Shown: positions 24,343 to 32,694, counted from the first letter of the stretch. The stretch is 34,578 bases of DNA from an uncultured Spirochaetales bacterium (GCA_934247875.1 CAKQJZ010000012.1:1-34578), one strand, 5' to 3'. Program-made: numbers and translations. Notes: generated by a model not told the origin, from the sequence alone.

Positions 24343-27300
24343 CTATAAGATCCTATTGGTTATATACTCAAGATTTGGAACAGCAACTCCATCCAACAAA
24401 ATAGAACCACCATTACCATTATCTTTTCCATCAACTAAATAAGAGGAACGATCAATGTAATAATCTTTAAACTCAATAGTCTTCTCTCCTCCAAGGTAAG
24501 AAGGGAATACAACTTTAATTGTTCCAATCAATCTCTTTAGTGGAGTTGTTCCATTATAAGTATCTGAAGTTCTATTGATTATTTCTCCACTTACAATAGT
24601 GCAATCGTTTGATGCCATATCACTAAATGTGTAATTATCAAACTTTGCTGTGCCATTATCCCATTTAGTTATGAGACCATCGCTACCCCATGAATATGCA
24701 CCACAAGGACGTTTAAATGTTACAGAATTTGAACCTGTTATGAATTTTTCTTGGTTAGTAAATTCCCACCAGTCTCCATTCCATCTTTCATCTGCTTCTT
24801 TATACAATGATTGCAGCCCATAAATGACAATGTTTACATATTCAGCAGGTTTTAATACTCTCAAATCAATATCACAGGAAACTCTAGCTGTCTCATTAAA
24901 CGGAGCCAAAGCATCTGGAGATTCATTTACTGCGCTAATTGAAGAGATGATTGCAGCTGAATTAGTAATATTAGGACGTTTAATCTTACATACAATTTTT
25001 CCATTGCTATCAAAAGAAGCAAAGATAAAATCAGAGCTCTTAGATAGATTGATCTCTCCATTCTCTACATATAACTTATAGACTTCAGACTCAGCCTTAA
25101 TATTGTAGAGTGTTGCACCTAGAGAAGACTTAAAGCTGTATTGGATAACATAATCATCTAGTTCCAAAGAAGATACTTCAGAAGGTGGAAGAAGAGGATA
25201 GCCAAAGTTTTCAAGCTCATTATCAAACGAGTTCTGAATAGGACTTTCTTTACCATCAATTACTGTTGTTAGGCTGTAGTAATATGGAGTTGTTATCTTG
25301 ATATGATTATAGCTTGTATTAGAGCTACTTACATAAATTTTATTTTCATCATTGAAATTATTATCTGTTGAATAATACAGATAGTAGCCATCTGCATTAG
25401 GAACAGCAGACCATGAGACAACTACTCTATCTCTTGTTATAGCCTTCTCAGCCTTTATACTCTTTGGAGGCATAATCCAGTAGCCTGTAACCTTCTCTGC
25501 TGCTTCTGCTGGTCTGACGTTGTTGACTATTGGTGTTACTGTGAAGCTGTACTTTCTTGAAAGGGCATATGAGTGTTCTGCGCTATATGCTTTAATAGCT
25601 TCACTATCTGCTGATAGTACATACTCACAATTACTGCCTTTTCTGATAGTTTCACTATAGAAACTGTTATTCTCATCGTCATATACAGCGACTTCATATG
25701 CAGTAGCGTTCTCTACAGGATTCCATGTGACTTTGATTGTGTTAGCCTCGATATCAACATCACCTGTAGCTGTAGCTTTGATATTGCCAAGAATCTCACC
25801 TTCAGCAATTGCACTAGCATCAGGATTTGATTTCCCTTCATTATCAATTGCACTAGCTGTAATCTCATAGCGCTTACCTGCAACTAAGCCATCTTTTAAT
25901 GTGCACTGATTTTCTTTTGTGGTAAGAGCCTTGGCCCATGCGCTATCACCCTTAGCTCTATAGTAAACATCATAGCCATGAGAATGCTCTACACTATCCC
26001 ATGAGACACTGATTTCAGAGTTTGATGTATTGATTGATGCACTTATGACAGAAACACTCTTCAGTATATTGCCAACAGCCTGTTTCTCAGATTCAGCAGT
26101 CTGTAAGCCATTATACACACTCGCCTCATCATCATAATAAGGACGAAGTATATATGAGTAGTTCTCGCCTGCTTTTACATCCCTATCTTCATAGCTATTG
26201 CCTGTTATACCCTTTGCTTCTTTATGAAGATCTTCATAAGAAGGATCTGTTGAAACCTTTTTAAGGACATGAACATATACTTTTGAAACATCGAGGCCTG
26301 CAGCTGCAATCTCACTCTCATTTAATGTCCAGTTAAGTACTATCTTATCTGATAGCGCCTCATCACCTTTTGTAGCTGTAAGTGTATTTATATATGATAT
26401 AGCTGTTACAGATGGATTAGTTGTTACTATTCCATCTACAAGAGATCCACTGCCATTATCCATCTTAGCCTGAGTCATTGGATTATCTGAACCAGAAATC
26501 TGAATATAGTATGTGTAGTTGATAGCATGCATATTCTTCTCTGCTGATAAAACGAAAGTATCAGTGAAAGATGTATCACTACCTTCATATACAACTTCAA
26601 ATTTATCAGCAGTTGACTCATCTGTTGGGTTTCCATCTACAAAGGTGATATCATCGAAATTCCATCTTGTGACTTTGTAATTGACACCTTCAGGAAGAGT
26701 ATGGAAAGACTCCCAATTCAGATCTACAACATAAGTTGCATCTCCATCTCTTACAGGCTCCCCAGTAAAACCACTTACAGGACGAAGGACAAAACTCTTA
26801 ACTTCTTTGTCCTGCACATAACAGATATCACTGATGAGTGCATTTGATTTATCTTCTTCAAATGCAACTGTTACTTCCCCACTGGCATCTTGGAATGTAA
26901 GGCTATATTCGCTTAGAACTCTGTATTTATATTCAACACCAGGCTTTGCTGTCTCATCTCTATAGCTGTAATCACCACCTTCAAGCTTTCCATCTATATA
27001 TAAAGGATTAGAGCTGCTATCTGTTAAACGAGTCCAACTATTCTCACCAGCAACAGTTCTTTCGATATAGAAGCGTATAACTGGCTTATAATCCTCAAGA
27101 CCTTTATTAAGTGTTTTTGCACTCCAATTTAGTTCTATATATCCATCTACATTTGATGAACCAGAAATAGAGAGCAATGCAGGTGGATAATAATCAACAG
27201 CATTCTTTACATATACTTTCTTTCTGAGGATTTCTTCACCATCAACAAAGAGTACTCCTGTGATCGTCTTTTCTTCAGCAGATGAAAGTGTAATAGAATT

Positions 27301-27918
27301 ATCTGAAAGAGCTTCTGGAAGCTCTCCGCCGCCTACATAATCTCCATCATAGAACTTCACTTCTGGCTGCACGATGCTTCCGCTTCCAAGCACTGACTTA
27401 AGCTTTGGAAATGCAGTGTATATAGTGAGCACATTGTTTTGGAGTACAGGGCTTAGTGTGAATGAATTAAGAATTGTTGCTTCCTTTAAACTAGATGCTG
27501 AAGAATACAGAATAGAACCAGTAGTATCAGACTTAGATGCTGCTTTTACTCTGAAGACGTAACGCATGTCAGAAGAGTCTGAGAAGTACTCACTGGTAAA
27601 TGTATAAGAGTTTGAGTTAGTAATGAAACTCTTATACTCATTCTCTCCATGAGAGAGATAATCATTAGCACTTTCATATTCAAAGAGATAGAAAGTTGCT
27701 TTATCGACAGGTTCCCATACAACAGTAATTGATGGGGAATCAGCATTATGATTCACTGTCACATCAGATATTACAGGTGCTGCAATTGTCGTTACAGCAG
27801 GTTTAAGCTCCGCTCTTTCCACAGCCTCAGGTGTTACTGTACATGCTGCTAATAACAATACAGAGGCCCCGCATATTATCTTATTTATATATTTTCTTAA
27901 ATTTATTTTCTTATTCAT
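24343..27918 (-). CDS. Giant lipoprotein with about seven fibronectin type III-like repeats
   Basis: 1191 residues. The lipobox is VLLLAAC (Cys26) after a long basic N-region. FnIII-type strands recur about every 100-150 residues: ITVVWEPVDKATFYLFEYES, IELNWSAKTLNKGLEDYK, VVDLNWESFHTLPEGVNYKV, IVLNWTLNESEI, ISVSWDSVEHSHGYDVYYRA, IKVTWNPVENATAYEVAVYD, VVVSWSAVPNADGYYLYYST. The last 200 residues form a different domain with aromatic-rich segments (DERWNGDWWEFTNQEK). It is the first gene of a four-gene operon with two more lipoproteins and a beta-barrel protein, and has its own near-leaderless promoter. The domain plan resembles adhesin-like or polysaccharide-binding surface proteins; the ligand is unknown. 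Confidence 0.8.
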   Translation of the reverse strand: MNKKINLRKYINKIICGASVLLLAACTVTPEAVERAELKPAVTTIAAPVISDVTVNHNADSPSITVVWEPVDKATFYLFEYESANDYLSHGENEYKSFITNSNSYTFTSEYFSDSSDMRYVFRVKAASKSDTTGSILYSSASSLKEATILNSFTLSPVLQNNVLTIYTAFPKLKSVLGSGSIVQPEVKFYDGDYVGGGELPEALSDNSITLSSAEEKTITGVLFVDGEEILRKKVYVKNAVDYYPPALLSISGSSNVDGYIELNWSAKTLNKGLEDYKPVIRFYIERTVAGENSWTRLTDSSSNPLYIDGKLEGGDYSYRDETAKPGVEYKYRVLSEYSLTFQDASGEVTVAFEEDKSNALISDICYVQDKEVKSFVLRPVSGFTGEPVRDGDATYVVDLNWESFHTLPEGVNYKVTRWNFDDITFVDGNPTDESTADKFEVVYEGSDTSFTDTFVLSAEKNMHAINYTYYIQISGSDNPMTQAKMDNGSGSLVDGIVTTNPSVTAISYINTLTATKGDEALSDKIVLNWTLNESEIAAAGLDVSKVYVHVLKKVSTDPSYEDLHKEAKGITGNSYEDRDVKAGENYSYILRPYYDDEASVYNGLQTAESEKQAVGNILKSVSVISASINTSNSEISVSWDSVEHSHGYDVYYRAKGDSAWAKALTTKENQCTLKDGLVAGKRYEITASAIDNEGKSNPDASAIAEGEILGNIKATATGDVDIEANTIKVTWNPVENATAYEVAVYDDENNSFYSETIRKGSNCEYVLSADSEAIKAYSAEHSYALSRKYSFTVTPIVNNVRPAEAAEKVTGYWIMPPKSIKAEKAITRDRVVVSWSAVPNADGYYLYYSTDNNFNDENKIYVSSSNTSYNHIKITTPYYYSLTTVIDGKESPIQNSFDNELENFGYPLLPPSEVSSLELDDYVIQYSFKSSLGATLYNIKAESEVYKLYVENGEINLSKSSDFIFASFDSNGKIVCKIKRPNITNSAAIISSISAVNESPDALAPFNETARVSCDIDLRVLKPAEYVNIVIYGLQSLYKEADERWNGDWWEFTNQEKFITGSNSVTFKRPCGAYSWGSDGLITKWDNGTAKFDNYTFSDMASNDCTIVSGEIINRTSDTYNGTTPLKRLIGTIKVVFPSYLGGEKTIEFKDYYIDRSSYLVDGKDNGNGGSILLDGVAVPNLEYITNRIL

Positions 27919-27929
27919 AAACGTAAGAT

Positions 27930-27958
27930 AATATACAGATTGGTTTAGAAATGTTCAA
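27930..27958 (-). promoter_or_regulatory. Promoter of the FnIII lipoprotein operon
   Basis: On the minus strand TTGAAC (27953-27958), 17 bases, TATATT (27930-27935). The predicted start is about 5 bases before the ATG at 27918, and no ribosome site is seen. The -35 lies in AATGTTCAATATT (27950-27962), of which a near copy, AATGTTCGATATT, occurs at 28013-28025, a possible regulator site pair. Confidence 0.6.
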
Positions 27959-28061
27959 TATTCAAGGTAAGCACTAGATGCTAAATGCGAAAATAATACA
28001 AGAAACATCCAAAATGTTCGATATTTTTCAATATTTATTAAACAACAATGTATAGAAACTG

Positions 28062-28241
28062 CTATGACTCATCATCATATTTTCTGTCGCGTTTATACCC
28101 ACTCCAAGCTGTTGCTTTCTCTAAAAGCATCTCAGAATCTTCTCTGCCTAGCCTTCTGCTCCAGCCTTTATAGCGCTTTTCTGGAGTAGGTTTAAGTCTG
28201 TCTTTATTCTTCTCTAAGAGATCTTCTTCACCATTAGCCAT
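28062..28241 (-). CDS. Small highly charged protein of unknown function (59 residues)
   Basis: A 59-residue reading frame with sequence MANGEEDLLEKNKDRLKPTP... ending KRDRKYDDES. About half of the residues are Lys, Arg, Glu or Asp, and three Trp/Tyr-bearing motifs (RYKGWSRRLG, ATAWSGYKRD) give it a domain-like look rather than random composition. A promoter fits exactly: TTGAAT (28271-28276), 17 bases, GATACT (28248-28253), predicted start at the ATG. No cysteine, signal peptide or membrane segment. It is divergent from the HD-domain gene. A small nucleic-acid-associated protein is conceivable, but I do not recognise the family. Confidence 0.6.
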   Translation of the reverse strand: MANGEEDLLEKNKDRLKPTPEKRYKGWSRRLGREDSEMLLEKATAWSGYKRDRKYDDES

Positions 28242-28247
28242 AGAATG

Positions 28248-28276
28248 AGTATCGAACTATTTCTAATTCAATTCAA
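28248..28276 (-). promoter_or_regulatory. Promoter of the 59-residue protein gene
   Basis: TTGAAT and GATACT on the minus strand with a 17-base spacer; the -10 ends 7 bases before the first base of the ATG, so the transcript would be leaderless. Confidence 0.5.
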
Positions 28277-28295
28277 GGATGATAAAATTAAAGTC

Positions 28296-28787
28296 ACTAT
28301 GAAACCAAGTGATGTAATTAGACGTATAATCGCAAGACCAGATGAAACCAATCATGATATTAACCACCTACTCAAAGTCTATAGCTATGCAAAGACTATT
28401 GGAGAGGGAGAGAACTTAGACGCTAAGACTCAATACACACTTGAGCTTGCAGCTATAGTCCATGATATTTCATGTCCATTTTGCAGAGCAAAATATGGGA
28501 ACGCTAATGGAAAGTATCAAGAAGCTGAAAGTGAACACATTCTCAGAGATTTCTTTAAGGATACTGATATAGAACAAACAACACTTGAACGCATCATATA
28601 CCTTGTATCACATCACCACACTGTAATCGGAGTAACTTCAATTGATCATCAGATACTCTTAGAAGCTGATTACTTAGTCAATGCAGAAGAGCACAATGAA
28701 AGCAAAGAAAACATCAGGAACACTATGAAGAGTCTCTTTAAAACAGATACCGGCATAGAGCTCTTAAAGAATGTGTTTCGATTATAA
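28296..28787 (+). CDS. HD-domain phosphohydrolase
   Basis: About 163 residues from the ATG at 28296. An in-frame ATG at 28245 would add 17 residues that do not look like part of the domain and would leave only 3 bases to the divergent gene; TAAAAT at 28283-28288 fits a leaderless start at 28296. HD metal ligands are visible: His23 (DINHLLKVYSYAK), His55-Asp56 (AAIVHDISC), the HHHT cluster near 105-108 and Asp124 (LLEADYLVNA). Such proteins hydrolyse phosphate esters of nucleotides; the substrate here is unknown. The stop lies 3 bases before the second 32-bp repeat block. Confidence 0.82.
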   Translation, partial: TMKPSDVIRRIIARPDETNHDINHLLKVYSYAKTIGEGENLDAKTQYTLELAAIVHDISCPFCRAKYGNANGKYQEAESEHILRDFFKDTDIEQTTLERIIYLVSHHHTVIGVTSIDHQILLEADYLVNAEEHNESKENIRNTMKSLFKTDTGIELLKNVFRL

Positions 28788-28790
28788 GTG

Positions 28791-28918
28791 CTGATTTATC
28801 GCGTTTTTAACTTCCAAAATCTCAGAAATATCGCAGTTTTTAGTCTCAAAATCTCTGATTTATCGCAGTTTTAAATGTTGAAAACTCTGAAATATCGCAC
28901 TTTTTGTTGACATAATAG
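28791..28918 (+). repeat. Four tandem units of exact 32-bp period upstream of the second ATPase
   Basis: Units start at 28791, 28823, 28855 and 28887, exactly 32 bp apart. Their left parts are CTGATTTATCGCGTTTTTAA, CAGAAATATCGCAGTTTTTA, CTGATTTATCGCAGTTTTAA and CTGAAATATCGCACTTTTTG, with ATTTATCGC and AAATATCGC alternating. The right parts vary but the first three keep an A-run (AAAAT or AAAAC) and end in CT. Each unit thus carries a conserved core, a T-tract, a variable stretch and an A-tract, in helical phase. The block begins 3 bases after the HD-gene stop; unit 4 contains the -35 TTGACA of the ATPase gene. Confidence 0.88.
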
Positions 28919-28935
28919 CTTAGGTAATACATGCT
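28907..28935 (+). promoter_or_regulatory. Promoter of the second ATPase gene
   Basis: A perfect TTGACA (28907-28912) lies in the last repeat unit; 17 bases on, CATGCT (28930-28935) is a poor -10 that ends 7 bases before the ATG at 28942, predicting a leaderless mRNA. The promoter's overlap with the repeats suggests regulation by a repeat-binding protein. Confidence 0.5.
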
Positions 28936-28941
28936 AAAGCT

Positions 28942-30228
28942 ATGGATAGGAAACAAATAGAGACAGTTCTATTAGAGCAGAAAGAAGAACTAGAAAGAGC
29001 GCTCAAAGAAGAGTACTGCACTCGAAGTGAAGAAGCTTTGATCAACCTTAACAGCAAACTGGCACAAGTAGTCATTGGAATCAGAAGATCAGGAAAGTCT
29101 ACTATGTGCTTTAATGTCATTAAAAAGTCTGGCCTTAATTTTGCTTATATAAACTTTGACGATGAGCGTTTATCAGATATTTCATCAGATGAACTCAATC
29201 TGATCCTCGAATGCTTATATAAAATATATGGTGATTTCAATCACTTATTCATCGATGAGATTCAGAACATAAAAGAGTGGTACCTGTTTGTGAATAGGTT
29301 GCTGCGCACTGGTATGCACATACTTATCACAGGTTCCAATGCAAAACTATTAAGCGGCGAACTTGCAACTCATCTTACTGGAAGACATATGAAAACTGAA
29401 CTATATCCATTTTCTTTCAGTGAGTATTGCCAAGCCAAAAACATAAGCAAAGCTCATGGGACCACTAAAGAGAAGGGATTGCTTAGTGCTGCATTTGATT
29501 CTTACATCCATGACGGAGGCTTTCCTGAGCTGCTTTATGAGAAGAGAAAACAGAGTTATATAAACACTTTAGTAGACAGCATTCTGAAAAAGGATATAGA
29601 ACACCGCTACTCTATTTTGTACAAAGCAGCATTTGAGAATTTAGTTCAGCATATTCTCAATAATGCACCTACAAAGATCAATTACGTTGAACTCAAAAAA
29701 CTATTTGGTCTACGTTCTGATCATACTGCAGAAAACTATTTAAGCTATGCAAAGAATGCTTACCTTTTCAGTGGGATCAAAAAGTTATCATATAAAAGCA
29801 AATTGAGAATACGTGATGAGAAAGCATATGCAGTAGATGTTGCTTTCATGAACAACAGAGAGAATGCTATGGCTGGTGAGAACCTTGGCTGGAGGCTTGA
29901 GACTATTGTCTACATAGAGCTTCTTAAACGCTACAGACCGCTTGAGTGTGATATCTACTACTATGAAGATAGTGCTGGTGAAACTGATTTCGTTGTTTGC
30001 AAAGGAAAGTCAGTAATTGAGTTAATCCAAGTGTCTTATGACATCTCCAACAAAAAGATATTTGATAGGGAAAAGAAAGGACTGCTTCTCGCATCCAAAG
30101 CTACTGGTTGCGATAACCTTTTAATCATCACAGCCTATGATGAGAAAGAAATCATCGAAAAAGGGAAGACAATCAATGTCACACCTGCATATGCGTGGCT
30201 AACAGATTATGACTATAGTGCACTATAA
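28942..30228 (+). CDS. AAA ATPase with DUF4143-type C-terminus (COG1373-like), second copy
   Basis: 428 residues. Walker A is GIRRSGKST (46-54), Walker B is HLFIDEIQNI (101-110), and the sensor segment ITGSNAKLLSGELATHLTGR (129-148) is characteristic of the AAA_14/DUF4143 group. The C-terminal nuclease-like fold has D349 in GETDFVV and E360 in VIELIQVSYD, but where a PD-(D/E)XK nuclease has E-x-K this protein has E-L-I-Q, so cleavage activity is doubtful. It is a distant paralogue of the 10852 protein, low in identity outside the motifs. It stands alone after its own repeat block and ends convergent to the sulfur operon, which shares a hairpin terminator with it. Confidence 0.87.
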   Translation: MDRKQIETVLLEQKEELERALKEEYCTRSEEALINLNSKLAQVVIGIRRSGKSTMCFNVIKKSGLNFAYINFDDERLSDISSDELNLILECLYKIYGDFNHLFIDEIQNIKEWYLFVNRLLRTGMHILITGSNAKLLSGELATHLTGRHMKTELYPFSFSEYCQAKNISKAHGTTKEKGLLSAAFDSYIHDGGFPELLYEKRKQSYINTLVDSILKKDIEHRYSILYKAAFENLVQHILNNAPTKINYVELKKLFGLRSDHTAENYLSYAKNAYLFSGIKKLSYKSKLRIRDEKAYAVDVAFMNNRENAMAGENLGWRLETIVYIELLKRYRPLECDIYYYEDSAGETDFVVCKGKSVIELIQVSYDISNKKIFDREKKGLLLASKATGCDNLLIITAYDEKEIIEKGKTINVTPAYAWLTDYDYSAL

Positions 30229-30254
30229 ATAAAGATCCAGGCCGAAGCCTGGAT
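30222..30254 (-). terminator. Terminator of the sulfur/thioredoxin-reductase operon
   Basis: ATCCAGGC (30235-30242) and GCCTGGAT (30247-30254) make a perfect 8-bp stem with a 4-base loop. On the minus strand the loop is TTCG closed by a C-G pair, a very stable tetraloop, and CTTTATTTATAG follows. It lies 5 bases after the operon's last stop and may also slow transcription from the convergent ATPase gene. Confidence 0.75.
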
Positions 30255-30259
30255 GGATA

Positions 30260-31477
30260 TCAAACAAGAGATTTCTTTATCTCTTCAAGGTTTGCTTGGC
30301 TCTCAAGTGAGTAGCTGAGAGTGCTCTTTCCGCTTTCAAAGAGAACTGCAGATGGAGCTTTTGGAGCGTTGAGGATTTTCTGAATCTTATCGCTCTTATA
30401 AACATCGATAGCGGCAAGCTCTAAGCTATGCTCATTTGCAAGCTGCTCGATTTTCGTAAGCATTGCTCTGTCTCCTTCTTCACTAGCATCATAAAAATAT
30501 GCAAGCACTTTGTCTTTTGAAAGGATCTTTGTCTCTATAGTCTCAAGTTCTCCGATATAGCGCTCTGCCATGAAGCCAGCAACAGCACCGTCGCCAACGC
30601 ATGTAGATACTTGGCGCAGCGTCTTCTGTCTTATGTCGCCTGCTGCGAAAATGCCTGGCTGGTTAGTCTCCATATCTTCATTTGTTATGATATAACCTCT
30701 CTCGCTTAGAGTAAGAAGACCATTTAGGAAACCTGTGTTTGGAAGGTATCCGATAAATAAGAAACAGCCATCTACATCTACTGGGATGATTTCTCCGCTC
30801 TTGAGGTTTTTGAGATTAACACGCTTTAGCATCTCATCACCTTCAAAAGAATCGACACCAGTGTTCCAGATGAAGTGCATCTTATCATTATTGAGGGCTT
30901 TCTCACGAGCTACTTCATTAGCATCCATCTTGCCCTCTTCATGAACTACAGAAACCCATACTTCAGAACAGAATCTTGTTAAGAAAAGACCTTCTTCGAT
31001 TGCGGCATCACCGCTTCCTATAATAAGGACCTTCTTGCCTGTATAACGAGCAGCATCACAAGTTGCACAGAAGCTTATGCCTTTATCACAGTATTTATCT
31101 TCACCAGGTGCACCTGTTAAGCGAGGTCTGCCTCCTGTAGCAACAATAACTGCCTTTGCGTGGTAATCGGTGCGGAATGTCGATACATTCCAATATCCCT
31201 CGCCCTTTGTTATCTCTTTGACATCAGTAAGCTTTGTTGCAACTCCGAATTTCTTGGCTTGCTTATCAAAGAGATTCATAAGCGCAGTTCCATCTATTCC
31301 TTCAGGAAAACCAGGATAGTTCTCAATCTCACTTGTATATGTAGCAAGTCCCCCCTTCAAGCTCTTCTCAATCAGAAGCGTCTTGAGTCTTGCTCTGCCA
31401 GAGTAGATAGCTGCAGTCATTCCTGCAGCACCTCCTCCGATTACTACTACATCATAGTTCTCGATTCTCTTTTCCAT
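30260..31477 (-). CDS. Thioredoxin reductase-like flavoprotein fused to a cysteine-less thioredoxin-like domain
   Basis: 405 residues from the ATG at 31477, whose A overlaps the YeeE stop (TAATG); an in-frame GTG at 31504 is less likely. FAD-binding VVVIGGGAAGMTAAIYSGRA (10-29), redox CATC (137-140), nucleotide-binding IIGSGDAA (152-159) and the C-terminal FAD motif GIFAAGDIRQ (275-284) are all present. The NADPH-specificity motif HRRxxxR is replaced by VHEEGKMDA (178-186), so NADPH preference is doubtful. Residues about 318-405 form a thioredoxin-like fold (VLAYFYDAS, AIDV, APSAVLFESGK with cis-Pro) lacking the CxxC. The normal family length is about 310, so this is an extension. Cotranscribed with YeeE and TusA-like genes. 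Confidence 0.88.
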   Translation of the reverse strand: MEKRIENYDVVVIGGGAAGMTAAIYSGRARLKTLLIEKSLKGGLATYTSEIENYPGFPEGIDGTALMNLFDKQAKKFGVATKLTDVKEITKGEGYWNVSTFRTDYHAKAVIVATGGRPRLTGAPGEDKYCDKGISFCATCDAARYTGKKVLIIGSGDAAIEEGLFLTRFCSEVWVSVVHEEGKMDANEVAREKALNNDKMHFIWNTGVDSFEGDEMLKRVNLKNLKSGEIIPVDVDGCFLFIGYLPNTGFLNGLLTLSERGYIITNEDMETNQPGIFAAGDIRQKTLRQVSTCVGDGAVAGFMAERYIGELETIETKILSKDKVLAYFYDASEEGDRAMLTKIEQLANEHSLELAAIDVYKSDKIQKILNAPKAPSAVLFESGKSTLSYSLESQANLEEIKKSLV

Positions 31478-32694
31478 TAGTTCACTCTCTTCTTTCTTTC
31501 CCACCAGTCAGCTAAGATCCAAAGACCTACTAGCAGAAGCAATTGGATGATAAGAGCTGGAATATAGCCGAAAATAGAAGGCAGATATACTTTAGGACCA
31601 GAAGCTAAGAATGTTCCTTTAGTAGAAGCTACTAGAGGTGTTCCCAAGAATCCACCGAGTGCAAAACCAACGAATGCAATGTATGTCTGTACATATCCCT
31701 CGCCCATTCTTACGAATGTGCCTGATGCACAGCCACCTGCTAGAACTGCTCCGATACCAAATAAGCATGAGCCAATCATCAGGTTAAGGCTTATTGGAGA
31801 GCCAGGAAGACCTTTAGCTGCACTTAAATCAAGGCCATACTTGTTTACGTGGTAGCCAAAGAAGAATATTGAACATAGTGCAAATGCTACAAGCACTGCC
31901 TTTGTAAGCTTTGTCTCATGAGTCAGCATCGGATCTCTATAAGCTGCTGTGAAGCAGAATCTTGAGCGTTGCATTACATAGCCAAAGCCAAGTCCGATGA
32001 CAATCCAGTATGGGACATTAGCATACTTTGCATCACGAGAAGCAAGCACAAACCCCAGAACTAGAAGAGCAACTAGCAATACTGCACCAATGATTATCTG
32101 GATTCTCTGGTTTCTCTTTCTCTCCTCTGGAGTAAGTCTCTTCCTATTAGGTCTCTTGCCACTTGATGGTGGAATGAAGAACTTCAAAAGCTTTCCACCA
32201 AGTGTTGCACCGATGAAAACAAATAGAAGGAATACCCAACCGTTTCCAGTAAACTGAGGCAGCTGGCTGAAAAGGCCTCCAATATTACATCCACCAGCAA
32301 GCTTTGCGCCGATACCCATCAAGAAGCCTCCGAGAATACCTGCTGCAAACTGCTTCCAGTGCTTGATCTTTCTGATCTTCCACTCAGCTGCTAACAAGCA
32401 AGAGATCAGAGCTCCGAATGTCATTGCTATATCGATGACGCTGAACTTATGTGTGAAGAAACTATATGAGCCAATCTTGTTTCCAAGAATAGCGCCATTC
32501 TCATCTAATCCAAAGAATAGAGAGAAGAACTTAGCGCCCCAGATGCCAAATGGACCAGATGCACCCCAAGTTCCGCCTGTCAGAGCTAATAGCGTCATAG
32601 CTATCAAGCTTACCATTACAGCGCCTGTATAATATGACCACTCTTTCTTAAGTAATCTTTCATAAAGTGTTGGCTGAATTTCGTTATTTTCCAT
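31477..32694 (-). CDS. YeeE/YedE-family sulfur-compound transporter (TsuA-like)
   Basis: 405 residues, about a dozen hydrophobic segments in two related halves. Conserved cysteine motifs of the family are present: LAGGCNIGG (Cys136), QRSRFCFTAAYRD (Cys247) and LAGGCASGT (Cys322). Family members take up thiosulfate, with the cysteines relaying the ion through the membrane, and pass it to a TusA-like protein; some relatives are linked to selenium. The TusA-like gene lies 16 bases upstream and a thioredoxin-reductase-like gene overlaps the end. Thiosulfate as substrate is inferred from family and context. Confidence 0.88.
   Translation of the reverse strand: MENNEIQPTLYERLLKKEWSYYTGAVMVSLIAMTLLALTGGTWGASGPFGIWGAKFFSLFFGLDENGAILGNKIGSYSFFTHKFSVIDIAMTFGALISCLLAAEWKIRKIKHWKQFAAGILGGFLMGIGAKLAGGCNIGGLFSQLPQFTGNGWVFLLFVFIGATLGGKLLKFFIPPSSGKRPNRKRLTPEERKRNQRIQIIIGAVLLVALLVLGFVLASRDAKYANVPYWIVIGLGFGYVMQRSRFCFTAAYRDPMLTHETKLTKAVLVAFALCSIFFFGYHVNKYGLDLSAAKGLPGSPISLNLMIGSCLFGIGAVLAGGCASGTFVRMGEGYVQTYIAFVGFALGGFLGTPLVASTKGTFLASGPKVYLPSIFGYIPALIIQLLLLVGLWILADWWERKKRVN

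Noticed and set aside
28791..28918. The second 32-bp block as a CRISPR array
   Set aside because: The core is only about 12-14 bases, the remaining part is partly conserved (T-tract and A-tract), and no cas genes are nearby.
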